Source: Campylobacter blaseri | GTDB lineage: Bacteria; Campylobacterota; Campylobacteria; Campylobacterales; Campylobacteraceae | Assembly: GCF_013201895.1 (NCBI RefSeq) | Contig: NZ_CP053841.1 | Span: 1,550,001-1,614,000 of the forward strand | Direction of reading: 5' to 3' | DNA: 64,000 nucleotides | Shown: piece after piece, positions 1 to 11,333 of the stretch | Position numbering within the stretch: position 1 is the stretch's first letter | How the letters are laid out: each line of letters starts with the position of its first letter | Position numbers and translations under genes: made by a program | The notes under the pieces: generated by a model | Databases searched by the model: none | Told to the model about the DNA's origin: nothing | Seen by the model: only the letters and a program-made list of their open reading frames with translations

Positions 1-50
1 GAAATCATTAGAGCAGCTACTGCTAGTGTGGTTAAAACAATTTTTTTCAT
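1..50 (-). CDS. pal: Pal/Omp18 peptidoglycan-associated lipoprotein, N-terminal fragment
   Basis: The reverse complement opens with ATG at 50 and reads MKKIVLTTLAVAALMIS before the window ends. This is a basic start followed by a hydrophobic stretch, the beginning of an export signal. An AAGAAAGG ribosome site lies just upstream. The identity is inferred from position: it directly follows tolB on the same strand, where Campylobacter carries pal (omp18). The lipobox cysteine and the OmpA-type peptidoglycan-binding domain would lie outside the window, so the call rests on synteny and the signal sequence only. Confidence 0.7.
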   Translation of the reverse strand, partial: MKKIVLTTLAVAALMI

Positions 51-104
51 ATTTAACACCTTTCTTATTTAAGATTTATAGAATTATAACACAAAAATTA
101 AAAA

Positions 105-1352
105 TTACCAATCTAAAGATTGAATTTTACCAAGTTTTAGTGGAAAAATAAACCCTTTATTCTCATTTACTCTTATTAATCCAACTGCACTTTGGTAATT
201 AGAGTCTTTTATATACATTATAGTTCCGCCATCTTGTGAAAATCTTGGAAACAAATTTTTTCCACCAGCGGTTAGTTGCCTAATGTAATCTGTCTGAGTA
301 GATATCAAATATAGATTAAAAACTCCACCCTCTTCACGACTTGAGTAAGCTATATAGTTTCCATTGGTGCTAATTGAATTATTATTTCTTCCATGATATA
401 CCATTTGTTCAACATTTCCACCATTTATGTTTTTCATAAAGACATTTGGGTATCCTAGCCTATCACTAACAAATACAATTTTTTCATCATTATCCACAAA
501 ATTTCCACTTACATCAATTCCCGGATATGTGGTTATTCTATCTTTTTTACCACTTCGCAAATCATATACAAATATATCTGGTTGATCATTTGGTGCATCT
601 GTAATTGCAAGCTTTGTACCGTCACTACTAACATCAGAAACAGCAAGCATTCCTTGCCCTTCTATTATTCTACTTTTTCTATTGTTTGAAATATTATATT
701 TAAATATAGTTGGGATATTGCCATTTATATATGCTGTGTAATAAAACTCTCTTTGTTCAGCTGAAGCCCATTTTGGAAATATATTAAACCCTCCACTTAA
801 AACTACTTGCTGATATGTTAAAGTATAGTCTGCAACTATTATATCACTTGTTTTTGCCGAAGTATATTTAGATATCAAAACCATCTTGTTCATCCAGTCA
901 ACATTAGCATAGCCAATCTTACTAATAACTTCAGATATTGCTTTATGTGCTAAAAATGGATATTTTCTACCATCTTTAATATTATTGTTTGACTCATAGA
1001 CTATTTTTCCATTTTGAGCAGATAAAACTTTTAAATCCAAGTTTATTGATGATAACTCATTGCCACTAAGGCTATATCTAACTATAAAAGTTGCATTATC
1101 TACTATATTAGTAGTATGGTCTCCATCAAAAGAGCTTACAGAATAAGCATCGCTAACATCAAAAGTCGCTCCAACTTTTAAATCACCTATTATTATTTTA
1201 AAAAATTTATCTTTTAAATTTGCATTTTCTAAAGTAGATGAGTCTTGCACTATGACTTTTGGCAAAGAAACCCCTTGGTTTACTATCGTTGTAGTAGCAT
1301 CGTTTGCAAAAAGCGCTACACAAAAAGAAAAAATTATTATTATTTTTCTCAC
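105..1352 (-). CDS. tolB: TolB, periplasmic beta-propeller of the Tol-Pal system
   Basis: A 415-residue protein with a signal peptide (about residues 1-17, cleaving after FAND or nearby), an N-terminal alpha/beta domain and a C-terminal six-bladed propeller. The propeller is visible as repeated blades of the type DIFVYDLRSG and IVFVSDRLGYPNVF. TolB links Pal in the outer membrane to the TolQRA inner-membrane motor and helps outer-membrane constriction at division. The start is GTG at 1352, preceded by AGGAGAC at good spacing. It lies between the TolA/TonB-like gene and pal, the standard order. Length fits the family. Confidence 0.95.
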   Translation of the reverse strand: MRKIIIIFSFCVALFANDATTTIVNQGVSLPKVIVQDSSTLENANLKDKFFKIIIGDLKVGATFDVSDAYSVSSFDGDHTTNIVDNATFIVRYSLSGNELSSINLDLKVLSAQNGKIVYESNNNIKDGRKYPFLAHKAISEVISKIGYANVDWMNKMVLISKYTSAKTSDIIVADYTLTYQQVVLSGGFNIFPKWASAEQREFYYTAYINGNIPTIFKYNISNNRKSRIIEGQGMLAVSDVSSDGTKLAITDAPNDQPDIFVYDLRSGKKDRITTYPGIDVSGNFVDNDEKIVFVSDRLGYPNVFMKNINGGNVEQMVYHGRNNNSISTNGNYIAYSSREEGGVFNLYLISTQTDYIRQLTAGGKNLFPRFSQDGGTIMYIKDSNYQSAVGLIRVNENKGFIFPLKLGKIQSLDW

Positions 1353-1404
1353 ATTGTCTCCTTATTTATTATCTTGATTTGAATTGTATTATAAAATCTT
1401 AAAT

Positions 1405-2238
1405 TTAAGGTATTAAATCTTTCATTTTATACTTATGGGTATAAGCTTTTCCATCTGGTGGTTTAGAAAAGGTAATTGCTTCTACTCTAGATAAAAAATC
1501 TCTTAACTTTTGATTAAACTCGGTGCTGTATGAAAGTTCTAAAATTCTATATGTCGCCCTGCCATTAGGATTAATAGTAATTTCAACCAATGCATCTTGA
1601 TTTGGCATAGCACGGTAAGTGCTCCAAATGCCTGTTAACATTCCATCAACTTCGCCAATAAATTTATTATATACACCTGTTCTTTGTGACCTACCGCTAG
1701 CCTTGTCACCTTTTGTCTTGGCTACTTGCTTACTGCTTATATTTCTATCTTTTAAATTTGTCTTTTTATCGCTTTTTTTACGGCTTTGGATTTTTTCCTC
1801 TTCCTTTTTTCTTGCCTCTTCTAGTTTTTTCTTATCTGCGCTATTAAATAAATCCAGTAAATTTTCTTTTGGTTTTTCTTCTATTTTTTTTGGCGCTTCT
1901 ATAGTCTCTTGTTTTTTATTTTCTGATTTTTCAATAACTTCACTTACTTTTTTATGTGTTGTTTTAATACTTTCCTCTTCTATACTATCGTTAGATTTTT
2001 GCAACTTTTCCTCTGTTTTACTAGCCTCATTTGCAGTAGCAAGAGCATTTAAAGAATCATCTATATCCATTACATATATGTCCATATATGCGTCTTTGTC
2101 TTTTGTGTATTTAATAGAGTTTTCTAAAATTTTACTTGAATATGAAAAAAATAGTATCAAAGAAACAGCCCCTAGATATATTCCAATACTAGTAATAAGT
2201 GAGATTAAATTTAAAAAGCTGTATTTGCTACCGTTCAT
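1405..2238 (-). CDS. TolA/TonB-like energy-transducing protein
   Basis: A 277-residue protein with one N-terminal membrane anchor (about residues 9-31). A long Lys/Glu-rich, probably coiled or extended region follows (about 65-185), then a C-terminal globular domain (about 190-277) with the TonB/TolA C-terminal pattern (LVEITINPNGRATYRIL, then a stretch ending in SKPPDG). It would span the periplasm and pass energy from the ExbB/TolQ-ExbD/TolR motor to TolB/Pal. It sits five bases downstream of the ExbD/TolR gene and before tolB, which favours the TolA role, although the C-terminal domain is often annotated as TonB in campylobacters. Confidence 0.85.
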   Translation of the reverse strand: MNGSKYSFLNLISLITSIGIYLGAVSLILFFSYSSKILENSIKYTKDKDAYMDIYVMDIDDSLNALATANEASKTEEKLQKSNDSIEEESIKTTHKKVSEVIEKSENKKQETIEAPKKIEEKPKENLLDLFNSADKKKLEEARKKEEEKIQSRKKSDKKTNLKDRNISSKQVAKTKGDKASGRSQRTGVYNKFIGEVDGMLTGIWSTYRAMPNQDALVEITINPNGRATYRILELSYSTEFNQKLRDFLSRVEAITFSKPPDGKAYTHKYKMKDLIP

Positions 2239-2243
2239 AGAGT

Positions 2244-2639
2244 TTATCCAGCTGTTTGTAATGCTACTTTAGTAAAACCTGCTTCTTTTAAGATTTTTAA
2301 CACAAACATAACATCATTATATATTAAGTTTTTATCTGCTTGTATAAAAACAGGAGCGTTTAAATCGTATCTAGAAATTGAAAGTGCTAAATTATCTGGA
2401 AACTCGTTTAATGCCATAGGAGTATTATCTAAAAATACCTTTTTATTAGAATCAATTCTAACAACCATATCCGTTTTTTTGTTTTCAGAAATATTTTTTT
2501 TGGAGCCATCAGGGAGTGCTATTTGCTCTTCATATATAATTGCCGGGGTTGTTACTATTAAAATGGCAAGTAATACTAGCATTATATCAACCAAGGGAGT
2601 TATGTTTAGTTCTGGAGTATCGTTATTTATATTGTACAT
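2244..2639 (-). CDS. tolR: TolR/ExbD-family motor subunit
   Basis: A 131-residue protein with a single N-terminal transmembrane helix (about 12-31). The helix carries the conserved membrane Asp in the motif TPLVDIMLVLLAI, the proton-path residue of ExbD/TolR. A small periplasmic domain follows (FIQADKNLIYNDVMFVLKIL is typical). It is one of the stator partners of the adjacent ExbB/TolQ gene, and together they energise the TolA/TonB-like protein encoded next. Because it lies in a tol-pal cluster, TolR is preferred over ExbD; sequence alone does not settle this. Confidence 0.9.
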   Translation of the reverse strand: MYNINNDTPELNITPLVDIMLVLLAILIVTTPAIIYEEQIALPDGSKKNISENKKTDMVVRIDSNKKVFLDNTPMALNEFPDNLALSISRYDLNAPVFIQADKNLIYNDVMFVLKILKEAGFTKVALQTAG

Positions 2640-2648
2640 AAAAACTCA

Positions 2649-3224
2649 CTAAATTTGATCTTTATTATTAAATAAAATCACATCTGCTGATCTTTTTATA
2701 ATATTAATAACCTCATAAGCCTTTCTTTTAATCAATAGATGAAAAGTATAAGCAGGGATTGCCACAAATATACCAGCACCAGTAGCAACTAAAGCTTCGC
2801 TAATTGCAGGAGCAATCACAGAAAGCCCAGCATTTCCACTACCCATATTTGCAAATGTATCCAGTATTGATACAACTGTGCCAAAAAGTCCTATAAATGG
2901 AGATGTTGAAGCTATAATAGATAACCATGTAAGTCCGCTTGTAGCATTTTTTTCTGACATAGATATACAAACATCTAGTTTTTCTTTTGTTATATTGCCT
3001 TTAATACATTTTCGCAAAATAGATGGTATGTTTATGTTTTTAGAGCCAAGCAAAAGCGACTCCAAAGCTTTGTTTTCTCTATATATCCAAGAGCTTAGAT
3101 ATATCATTTTTGAAATCAAAATAGAAAAAGTTAGTATAAAATAAATAGAGAGCCAAGAAAGCACAAATATTGTTATAAATGTGCTTCTTGAAATATAGCT
3201 CAAAAGGATATCAAATATTTCCAC
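2649..3224 (-). CDS. tolQ: TolQ/ExbB-family proton channel
   Basis: A 191-residue inner-membrane protein with one N-terminal helix (about 15-38) and two C-terminal helices (about 100-122 and 140-165). These include the family signatures ASTSPFIGLFGTVVSI and ISEALVATGAGIFVAIPAY. It forms the proton-conducting pentamer of the Tol motor with the TolR/ExbD protein encoded next. The gene ends ten bases before that gene and starts adjacent to the atpC stop, so the Tol genes may be cotranscribed with, or read through from, the ATP synthase operon. Confidence 0.92.
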   Translation of the reverse strand: MEIFDILLSYISRSTFITIFVLSWLSIYFILTFSILISKMIYLSSWIYRENKALESLLLGSKNINIPSILRKCIKGNITKEKLDVCISMSEKNATSGLTWLSIIASTSPFIGLFGTVVSILDTFANMGSGNAGLSVIAPAISEALVATGAGIFVAIPAYTFHLLIKRKAYEVINIIKRSADVILFNNKDQI

Positions 3225-3617
3225 CTATTTTACCCTTATATGAGTTTCCATTCTAGATATTGTATTAGCATAGTTTACATTATCGGCACCCATAGATTCA
3301 ATAAGTTCTTTTGCCTTCTCCATAGATTCGGCAATTGAACTATTATCTTTTCCACCTATGTAAACAGCTCCATCTGCTAAAACTGTCACTTTAGATTCAT
3401 CAACTTTTACATAACCCCAACTAATAGCTACAATATCTTTTTCATCATTTAAATCAACTATCTCAATTAGTCCTGAACTAAGAAGAGTAGTTATAGCAGC
3501 ATGTCCTGGCAAAACACCAAATTCACCTTCACTACCAGGAAGCTGAACAGATTTTACACTATCAGAGAAAACTATTCCGGTTGGAGTAACAATCTCTAAA
3601 TGAAATTTATCATTCAT
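3225..3617 (-). CDS. atpC: ATP synthase F1 epsilon subunit
   Basis: A 130-residue protein with the N-terminal beta-sandwich of epsilon subunits (FHLEIVTPTGIVF, GEFGVLPGHAAITTLL) and a helical C-terminal tail. It couples the gamma shaft to the c-ring and regulates ATP hydrolysis. It is the last gene of the atp operon, separated from atpD by a short gap, and its stop lies next to the start of tolQ. Length and motifs are normal for the family. Confidence 0.96.
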   Translation of the reverse strand: MNDKFHLEIVTPTGIVFSDSVKSVQLPGSEGEFGVLPGHAAITTLLSSGLIEIVDLNDEKDIVAISWGYVKVDESKVTVLADGAVYIGGKDNSSIAESMEKAKELIESMGADNVNYANTISRMETHIRVK

Positions 3618-3633
3618 AGCTATTCCTTCCTAG

Positions 3634-5040
<1,407 letters not shown>

Positions 5041-5045
5041 TTAAT

Positions 5046-5933
5046 TTATTTCATTGATTCAACACCACTGATAATTTCAATCAATTCAGTGGTAATAGAA
5101 CTTTGCCTTGCTTTGTTATATGCAAGATTTAAATCATATACTCGCTCTTGTGCATTATTTGTAGCATTTTCCATAGCATTCATTCTAGCGCTATGTTCTG
5201 CTGCCAAACTATCAACCAAGGCATAATACATACTATACTCTAAATACTTTTCAATAAGTTCTTCAAGAATTTTCTCAGCATTATGTGCTGGCTCAAACTC
5301 CATTAAAGAATTATCTTCAGCACTCTTAGTTTCTGGTGGCTCAATAGGGGCAATATCGTTAATTCTAATTTCTTGCGATATCATATTTTTATACCCATTA
5401 TGCACCAAAACAACCTTGTCTGTTTCACCTTTTAAATAATCAGCAATCGCATCTTTGATTATCTCTTGGCCTTTTTCATATGTAGGGGCTGAACTTACTC
5501 CTATATATTTTTCATATAGCTCAATCTCTTGAAAAGTAAAGTATTCAATACCTTTTTTCCCAATAGCGCGAAGTCTAATCTTCACTTTTTTATCTTGATA
5601 CTCTTTAATTAAATCTCTAATAGTTTTTATAGTTTGGACATTAAATCCACCACATAAACCTTTATCAGAAGTGATAAATATAATATCAACTACTTTTATC
5701 TCTTCACCTTTATAAAAATAGCGATTTATCCCAGACTCTTCTGACATATTTTTCATATATAATGCAACTTCGCTTAACATTTCGTTAATCTTAACAGCAT
5801 ACGCACTTGACTGTTCAGCAACCATTTTTGCTTTTCTAAGTTTAACATTAGAAACCAATTTCATGGCTTTTGTTGTTTTTTCAGTGTTTTTAACACTTTG
5901 AATTTGTCTTTTAATATCTTTTAAATTTGCCAT
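5046..5933 (-). CDS. atpG: ATP synthase F1 gamma subunit
   Basis: The 295-residue central shaft of F1. Both terminal helices that form the coiled shaft are recognisable: [20 protein letters not shown] at the start and [18 protein letters not shown] at the end. The middle domain carries [12 protein letters not shown]. It lies between atpA and atpD with short spacers, as expected. No anomaly was seen. Confidence 0.97.
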   Translation of the reverse strand: MANLKDIKRQIQSVKNTEKTTKAMKLVSNVKLRKAKMVAEQSSAYAVKINEMLSEVALYMKNMSEESGINRYFYKGEEIKVVDIIFITSDKGLCGGFNVQTIKTIRDLIKEYQDKKVKIRLRAIGKKGIEYFTFQEIELYEKYIGVSSAPTYEKGQEIIKDAIADYLKGETDKVVLVHNGYKNMISQEIRINDIAPIEPPETKSAEDNSLMEFEPAHNAEKILEELIEKYLEYSMYYALVDSLAAEHSARMNAMENATNNAQERVYDLNLAYNKARQSSITTELIEIISGVESMK

Positions 5934-5946
5934 GCTAAAACCTGCC

Positions 5947-7464
5947 TTACTCGATCAAAAAAGTTGATTTAAATTCTTTTATTGCTTTAACTAGTGTCTC
6001 TTCAATATCTTTATCTAAAGCTTTTTTGTTTCTTATATTATCAAATATCTCTGGATATCTAGCTTCTATGTAAGGGTATAGCTCATTTTCAAATTTATTT
6101 ATTGAACTAGTTGGAATATCATCTAGATAACCATTAGATCCAGTAAATATAATAACAACTTGTTTTTCTACTGGAAGTGGAGAATAAGGAGGTTGTTTTA
6201 ATATTTCAACCATTTTTTCACCTCTTTCAAGTTGTCTTCTACTGCTCTCATCCAAATCGCTTGCAAATTGAGCAAACGCCTGTAGCTCTCTATATTGTGC
6301 AAGATCTAGTCTTAGAGTACCTGAAACTTTTTTAATAGCTTTAATTTGTGCCGATCCTCCAACTCTAGAAACAGATAAACCAACATTAATAGCAGGTCTA
6401 ATACCTGAGTTAAACAGACTTGTTTCAAGGAAAATTTGACCATCTGTAATAGATATAACATTTGTTGGAATATAAGCAGATACATCTCCAGCTTGTGTTT
6501 CAATGATAGGTAAAGCAGTTAAACTACCAGCACCTAGTTCATCATTTAACTTACTAGCTCTTTCAAGAAGTCTTGAGTGAAGATAAAAAACATCACCTGG
6601 ATATGCTTCACGTCCTGGTGGTCTTCTAAGGATAAGTGATATTTCACGGTAAGCCACAGCGTGTTTACTTAAATCATCATAAACAATAAGAGCATGCCTT
6701 GAATTATCTCTAAAATACTCGCCCATTGCACAACCAGCATATGGAGCAAGATATTGAAGTGATGCTGGCTCACTAGCTCCTGCAGATACAACTATAGTAT
6801 ACTCCATAGCACCATACTCTTCTAATTTTTTAACTATTTGCGCAACGGTTGATTGTTTTTGTCCAATAGCAACATACACACATACAACATCTTGACCTTT
6901 TTGATTGATTATAGTGTCAATTGCAACGGTAGTTTTACCTGTTTGCCTGTCGCCAATTATAAGCTCTCTTTGACCTCTACCAATTGGAACAAGAGCATCT
7001 ATAGACTTAAGTCCAGTTTGAAGTGGTTCATGAACAGATTTTCTAGCCATAATTCCTTTAGCTTTTTCCTCAATAAATCTACTTTCTTTTGCTTCAATTG
7101 GTCCTTTTCCATCTATAGGTTCACCAAGAGCATTAACAACTCTTCCTATCATAGCATCACCAACAGGAACGCGAAGAAGTTTTCCAAGTCTTTTTACAGT
7201 ACTTCCCTCTGTTATTCCGGATATGTCTCCAAGAACAACAACACCAACTGTGCTCTCCTCTAAGTTAAGTGCTATACCCTGAACGCCATTTTCAAATTCG
7301 ACCATTTCGTTAGCCATAACATTTTTAAGACCGTAAACACTAGCAACCCCATCGCCGATAGTTACAACTTTACCAGTCTCTTCTATATCTACACTAATGT
7401 CGAAATTTTCAATTCGCTCTTTTATAATGCTGCTGATTTCATCAGCTTTTATTTTAGAACTCAC
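5947..7464 (-). CDS. atpA: ATP synthase F1 alpha subunit
   Basis: The 505-residue non-catalytic nucleotide-binding subunit. The P-loop GDRQTGKT, the [26 protein letters not shown] region (conserved visually across it) and the C-terminal helical domain are intact. It pairs with AtpD in the F1 head. The gene starts 16 bases after atpH ends. Confidence 0.98.
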   Translation of the reverse strand: MSSKIKADEISSIIKERIENFDISVDIEETGKVVTIGDGVASVYGLKNVMANEMVEFENGVQGIALNLEESTVGVVVLGDISGITEGSTVKRLGKLLRVPVGDAMIGRVVNALGEPIDGKGPIEAKESRFIEEKAKGIMARKSVHEPLQTGLKSIDALVPIGRGQRELIIGDRQTGKTTVAIDTIINQKGQDVVCVYVAIGQKQSTVAQIVKKLEEYGAMEYTIVVSAGASEPASLQYLAPYAGCAMGEYFRDNSRHALIVYDDLSKHAVAYREISLILRRPPGREAYPGDVFYLHSRLLERASKLNDELGAGSLTALPIIETQAGDVSAYIPTNVISITDGQIFLETSLFNSGIRPAINVGLSVSRVGGSAQIKAIKKVSGTLRLDLAQYRELQAFAQFASDLDESSRRQLERGEKMVEILKQPPYSPLPVEKQVVIIFTGSNGYLDDIPTSSINKFENELYPYIEARYPEIFDNIRNKKALDKDIEETLVKAIKEFKSTFLIE

Positions 7465-7480
7465 TCTATTACTCCTTCTT

Positions 7481-8017
7481 TTATATTGCTTTTAATATAT
7501 AATTACTTAAATCATGTTTTAATCTATCCATTGAGAAATTAATCTCAACACCAAGTTCATCAAAGGTAACTTTAATTCCATTAAAATCCTTTTGAACCTT
7601 TTCAAGTTTTATTTCAGACTTAAATTTTTCTGAAAAAAGCTTTTCCATATCTAAAATTTCTTTATCAGAAATAGTATTTGAAGAGTATACTTTTCCAGTA
7701 TAGCTATTTTTTAAAGATCTTATTTTAGTTTCTAATCTTTCTAAAATATCTGGAACCAAATCAAATCTTTTATTTTCTGATAGTATCTTTAAAAAATTAA
7801 TAAACTCTTTTGATAGTTTTTCCTTATCGAACAAAGACAGAACTAGCTCTTCTTTTTTCTTACTAGAAACAATAGGATAATCTATAATAATTTTAAATTT
7901 ATTACTTGCAAAAGCCATTACAATTACTTTTAAATTTTTTATTATGCTCTCTAGCTCTTTATTATCAAATTTTTCTATTAATGCTTTTGCATATCTTTCT
8001 GCAACTATTTTACTCAT
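7481..8017 (-). CDS. atpH: ATP synthase F1 delta subunit
   Basis: A 178-residue delta/OSCP subunit that joins the peripheral stalk to the F1 head. The N-terminal [10 protein letters not shown] signature and the C-terminal domain with YTGKVYSS are visible. The start codon directly follows the atpF stop, indicating translational coupling within the operon. Low similarity to other phyla is normal for this subunit. Confidence 0.93.
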   Translation of the reverse strand: MSKIVAERYAKALIEKFDNKELESIIKNLKVIVMAFASNKFKIIIDYPIVSSKKKEELVLSLFDKEKLSKEFINFLKILSENKRFDLVPDILERLETKIRSLKNSYTGKVYSSNTISDKEILDMEKLFSEKFKSEIKLEKVQKDFNGIKVTFDELGVEINFSMDRLKHDLSNYILKAI

Positions 8018-8539
8018 TTAGCTAACCTTTTTATTTATAACTTCAATGAGATCTTTTTGGCTTAGCTTAACACTATCATCATCAAAAGCCTCATTTATAA
8101 TATTGTCAACTACTAATCTTACTGCTTTTTTCTTCTCAAATTCTTTTTTGTTTTCATGAGAGCTTAATAGATTTTTAATCTCTTCTTTAGTTGACTCTTC
8201 TATTTTAACTTTTTCTATATCTATCTCTTTTTTTGCTCTTTCTATAATAGAAATAGCTTCAGCCTTAGCCTCCTCTAGCCTTTTATAAGAGTTAACTTTT
8301 TTTTCCTTAGACTCTCTAAGGCTAACCTGTATAGCTTCTAGTTTTAATGCAATGTTATTTATTCTATTATTATAAGCGTTTTTGACAAAGTTTTTTAATA
8401 AATAAAATAAAATTCCAAAAAATATAACAAAGTTAAACAGCCTGTGAAAAAAATCATAATCTTTTACCTCACCACCGCTTGCAAACAAAATAGCAGGCAA
8501 AGTAATTAAACATATAATTATATTCTTATTCTTATTCAT
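8018..8539 (-). CDS. atpF: ATP synthase Fo b subunit
   Basis: A 173-residue peripheral-stalk subunit. It has an N-terminal signal-like hydrophobic segment (MNKNKNIIICLITLPAILFA), a second membrane segment (about 31-49) and then a long charged helical region. The two hydrophobic segments are usual for the longer b subunit in epsilonproteobacteria. It is paired with the shorter b' encoded immediately upstream, so the stalk is probably a b/b' heterodimer. The a and c genes are not next to this operon, also normal for the group. Confidence 0.93.
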   Translation of the reverse strand: MNKNKNIIICLITLPAILFASGGEVKDYDFFHRLFNFVIFFGILFYLLKNFVKNAYNNRINNIALKLEAIQVSLRESKEKKVNSYKRLEEAKAEAISIIERAKKEIDIEKVKIEESTKEEIKNLLSSHENKKEFEKKKAVRLVVDNIINEAFDDDSVKLSQKDLIEVINKKVS

Positions 8540-8540
8540 A

Positions 8541-8963
8541 TTAAATCCTTGCCAAATTAGCTTTTATAGAGCTTCTAAATTCTGGTAATTTTTTCTGAAG
8601 ATTGTTTTTTAATATCTCTTTTTCTTCTTCTAGCTCTTTTTCGTACTGCACAAACTCAAGCTCTAGCTCATCTCTTTTGGCTTTTATTTTTTGTGCTGCC
8701 TCTTCTTTGAATTCATTGATAGCTTCGTTTTTTATAGCGTTTGCCTCTTCTCTTGCTTTAGAATGAATTTCTCTAACTTCTTGCTCTTCAGAAGTTGCAT
8801 CTTTTAAATTTTTTTCAATTAAAGCTTGATCTCTTGCTATAGCTTCATCTCTTGCATCCATAAAGCTAAGCAAAGGTTTGTAAAGTCTATTGTTTAAGTA
8901 CCAAACCAGTACTAAAAAAACTACAATGGTGAGAAATAATGCAAAAAAGTTTATTTCAATCAT
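8541..8963 (-). CDS. atpF': ATP synthase Fo b' subunit
   Basis: A 140-residue protein with one N-terminal membrane helix (about 4-24) followed by YKPLLSFMDARDEAIARD and a long Glu/Lys-rich coiled coil, the standard b' architecture. It is the first gene of the ATP synthase operon and is separated by 85 bases from parB, where the operon promoter may lie. Confidence 0.93.
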   Translation of the reverse strand: MIEINFFALFLTIVVFLVLVWYLNNRLYKPLLSFMDARDEAIARDQALIEKNLKDATSEEQEVREIHSKAREEANAIKNEAINEFKEEAAQKIKAKRDELELEFVQYEKELEEEKEILKNNLQKKLPEFRSSIKANLARI

Positions 8964-9048
8964 TCACACTCCTTTTTTTATACCTATTAAAAATTTCTAA
9001 CTCATTCTACAAAAACTAAGCAAAAATTTAGCTAAATTTAAATTTATT

Positions 9049-9918
9049 TTAGTTGAATTTGGATATTAGTTTTTTTATTTCAGCAATTTCCTCAAATTCA
9101 ATAGAAATTTTGTTATTTTTAATTTTTATTCTATTAAATCCAAAATTTTTAAATTTAGTTTTTAATTCATCCATTTCATGGTGAAAATCTTTGTATTTTT
9201 CTTCTGTTTTGTCTTTTTTGTCTAAATCTTGGTTTTTTATCTTTTTAACTAAACTCTCTGTCTGTCTAACATTTAATTTTTGACCTATTATTGTATTTAA
9301 AACTTCGGTTTCATCTTTACTGCTTAATCCAATTAAAACCTTGGCATGACCCTGTGTTATCTTACCCTCTTCTAAAGCTTTTTTAGTATCTTGGCTTAAG
9401 CTTAGTAATCTAAGGGTATTTGTGATTTGTGATCTAGATTTTTTAATAATTTCAGCCAAATCATCTTGAGTTATTTTATACTCATCTATAAGTTCTTTAT
9501 ATGAAGTAGCTAACTCTAAAGGAGTTAAATCTTGTCTTTGAATATTTTCTATCAAAGCTAATTCTCTTAAATTTTTAGATTCAATGTCGGCAACAATTGC
9601 TTTTATGTTTTTAAGTCCCAAAAGCTTAACAGCTCTTAGTCTTCTTTCTCCTGCAATTAGAATATAATCATCATCTTTTTGAAAAACTATGATTGGCTGA
9701 ATTAACCCATGTCTTTTAATAGATTCACTAAGTTCTTTAATGGCTTTTTCATCAAAAGTAGTTCTTGGCTGATATGGATTTGGCTTTATCCTAGAAACAT
9801 CTATTTCTAAGATTAACTCCTTCTTCCCTTTTTCCAACTCTTTGCTATATGCTAACTCAACATCACCCAATATGGCATCAAGACCTCTACCTAAACCACT
9901 TTTTTTAATTTTTGCCAT
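9049..9918 (-). CDS. parB: ParB chromosome-partitioning protein
   Basis: A 289-residue ParB/Spo0J protein. It starts with the GLGRGLDAILGD motif that contacts the ParA ATPase, then has the CTPase/ParB core with ERRLRA (in LIAGERRLRAVKLL). A helix-turn-helix follows (QDDLAEIIKKSRSQITNTLRLL, written in part). The C-terminal part is a dimerisation region. It binds parS sites; none was recognised in this window. It is four bases downstream of parA. Confidence 0.96.
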   Translation of the reverse strand: MAKIKKSGLGRGLDAILGDVELAYSKELEKGKKELILEIDVSRIKPNPYQPRTTFDEKAIKELSESIKRHGLIQPIIVFQKDDDYILIAGERRLRAVKLLGLKNIKAIVADIESKNLRELALIENIQRQDLTPLELATSYKELIDEYKITQDDLAEIIKKSRSQITNTLRLLSLSQDTKKALEEGKITQGHAKVLIGLSSKDETEVLNTIIGQKLNVRQTESLVKKIKNQDLDKKDKTEEKYKDFHHEMDELKTKFKNFGFNRIKIKNNKISIEFEEIAEIKKLISKFN

Positions 9919-9921
9919 AAA

Positions 9922-10701
9922 TCACCCTAAAATACAATTTGCCAAATCTTGATAAGCAATACTACCAATAGATTTTGAATCATACAAAATAGCCGGCTTA
10001 CCAAAACTTGGTGCTTCTGCTAACTTTACATTTCTTGGAACAACTACAAAATCATCACTATCTTTATATTTAAAAAGCTTATTCTCAAAGTGCTGTTTTA
10101 AATTTGCCACTGTCTCTTTTGAAAGATTATTTTGAGAACTATACATTGTAGGCAAAAACCCTTTTATAGATAGCTTTGAATTAATAGTCTTTTTTATAAT
10201 TTTTACAGTATTTAAAATAAGTGCTAGCCCTTCAAGTGCATAAAACTCACATTGAATTGGTATGATAACACTATCGCTTGCACCTAAAGCATTTACAGTA
10301 ATGCTTCCTAGTGTTGGAGGTGAGTCAATAATAATATAATCATACCTATTTAGCACTTCTTTAATCTTATTTTTCAAAATAAGCTTGTAATCACTATCTT
10401 GATCTGTAAATTCTTGCTCAATTCCTACTAGCCCTATATTTGATGGTGCTAGAAAAAGATTTGGAACCTCTGTTTCTAAAATAACCTCTGAAAGTTTTTT
10501 TCTATCTGTTAAAACGTGGTAGATGTTAAACTCATAATCATTTCTATTAAAACCAAAACCAGTAGTAGCGTTGGCTTGTGGATCAACATCAATTAAAAGA
10601 ACTTTTTTACCAAGCATAGCCAAAGAGGCCGACAAATTAATGGCAGTTGTAGTTTTACCAACTCCGCCTTTTTGATTAGCAATGGTTATTACTTCACTCA
10701 T
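9922..10701 (-). CDS. parA: ParA chromosome-partitioning ATPase
   Basis: A 259-residue Soj/ParA ATPase. The deviant Walker A KGGVGKTT is near the N-terminus, followed by LLIDVDPQANAT and YIIIDSPPTLG. It works with ParB to segregate chromosome origins. The gene overlaps the upstream biotin ligase gene by four bases (ATGA type), so translation is probably coupled. Confidence 0.97.
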   Translation of the reverse strand: MSEVITIANQKGGVGKTTTAINLSASLAMLGKKVLLIDVDPQANATTGFGFNRNDYEFNIYHVLTDRKKLSEVILETEVPNLFLAPSNIGLVGIEQEFTDQDSDYKLILKNKIKEVLNRYDYIIIDSPPTLGSITVNALGASDSVIIPIQCEFYALEGLALILNTVKIIKKTINSKLSIKGFLPTMYSSQNNLSKETVANLKQHFENKLFKYKDSDDFVVVPRNVKLAEAPSFGKPAILYDSKSIGSIAYQDLANCILG

Positions 10702-11333
10702 CTTAAACTATACACCTTTTTATTATTTATCAAAATAGCGCCATCCTCACAGAGTTTTGCAAACTCTAAACTTATCTTTCTATTGCCGATATGTGAGAAG
10801 AATTTTCTTGATTTTTCGAATTCTAGCATAAACTTACTAAAAATTTGCTTCCATGAAATTTGTTTCTTTAGTATTTCAAAAAATTCAAAAACCAAAGAAT
10901 TTATCTCAACATCGATATCCAAAATATCTCCAAATTCTGGACTATTTTTTAAATTAATGCCAATTCCACATATATATGTGCTTTTTATTTTATTTGTAAT
11001 TAATCCGCCTATTTTCTTATTATTTATGTAAAAATCATTTGGCCATTTAACCCATAATTTTGAACCCTTGGAGGTTAAAATTCCTCTCATCAACATTGCA
11101 AAATATATACTAATTGATTGTGGTGGTATATCTTTAGAAATATCTTTTTCATCTATACAAAATGAAAAATGCAAATTCCCAAAGCTTCCTTCCCATGAAT
11201 TTCCCCTACTTCCAATACCAGAAATTTGCTCAAAAGCTACTAAAAAATATGGCGGGCTAATAAGATTATTTTTAAATTTTTCAATTAATAATAGCTGTGT
11301 TGACTCACAACTATCAATAAATTCTATCGCCAA
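10698..11333 (-). CDS. birA: Biotin-acetyl-CoA-carboxylase ligase (BirA, ligase domain only)
   Basis: A 211-residue biotin protein ligase that attaches biotin to the acetyl-CoA carboxylase carrier protein. The catalytic motif GRGNSW-like GSRGNSWEG is present, followed by the LWVKWPNDFYINNKKIGG segment. The N-terminal HTH repressor domain of the E. coli type is missing, so it should be an enzyme only. The start is TTG at 11333, supported by AAAGG ten bases upstream and because the ligase fold begins at once (IEFIDSCEST). It overlaps the end of fmt by 20 bases. Confidence 0.92.
   Translation of the reverse strand: MAIEFIDSCESTQLLLIEKFKNNLISPPYFLVAFEQISGIGSRGNSWEGSFGNLHFSFCIDEKDISKDIPPQSISIYFAMLMRGILTSKGSKLWVKWPNDFYINNKKIGGLITNKIKSTYICGIGINLKNSPEFGDILDIDVEINSLVFEFFEILKKQISWKQIFSKFMLEFEKSRKFFSHIGNRKISLEFAKLCEDGAILINNKKVYSLR

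Noticed and set aside
1619-2272. A 217-codon plus-strand open frame opposite the TolA/TonB-like gene
   Set aside because: It is hydrophobic and Ser/Phe/Leu-rich because it is the antisense of a Lys/Glu-rich coding region. The minus-strand gene has the motifs and operon position.
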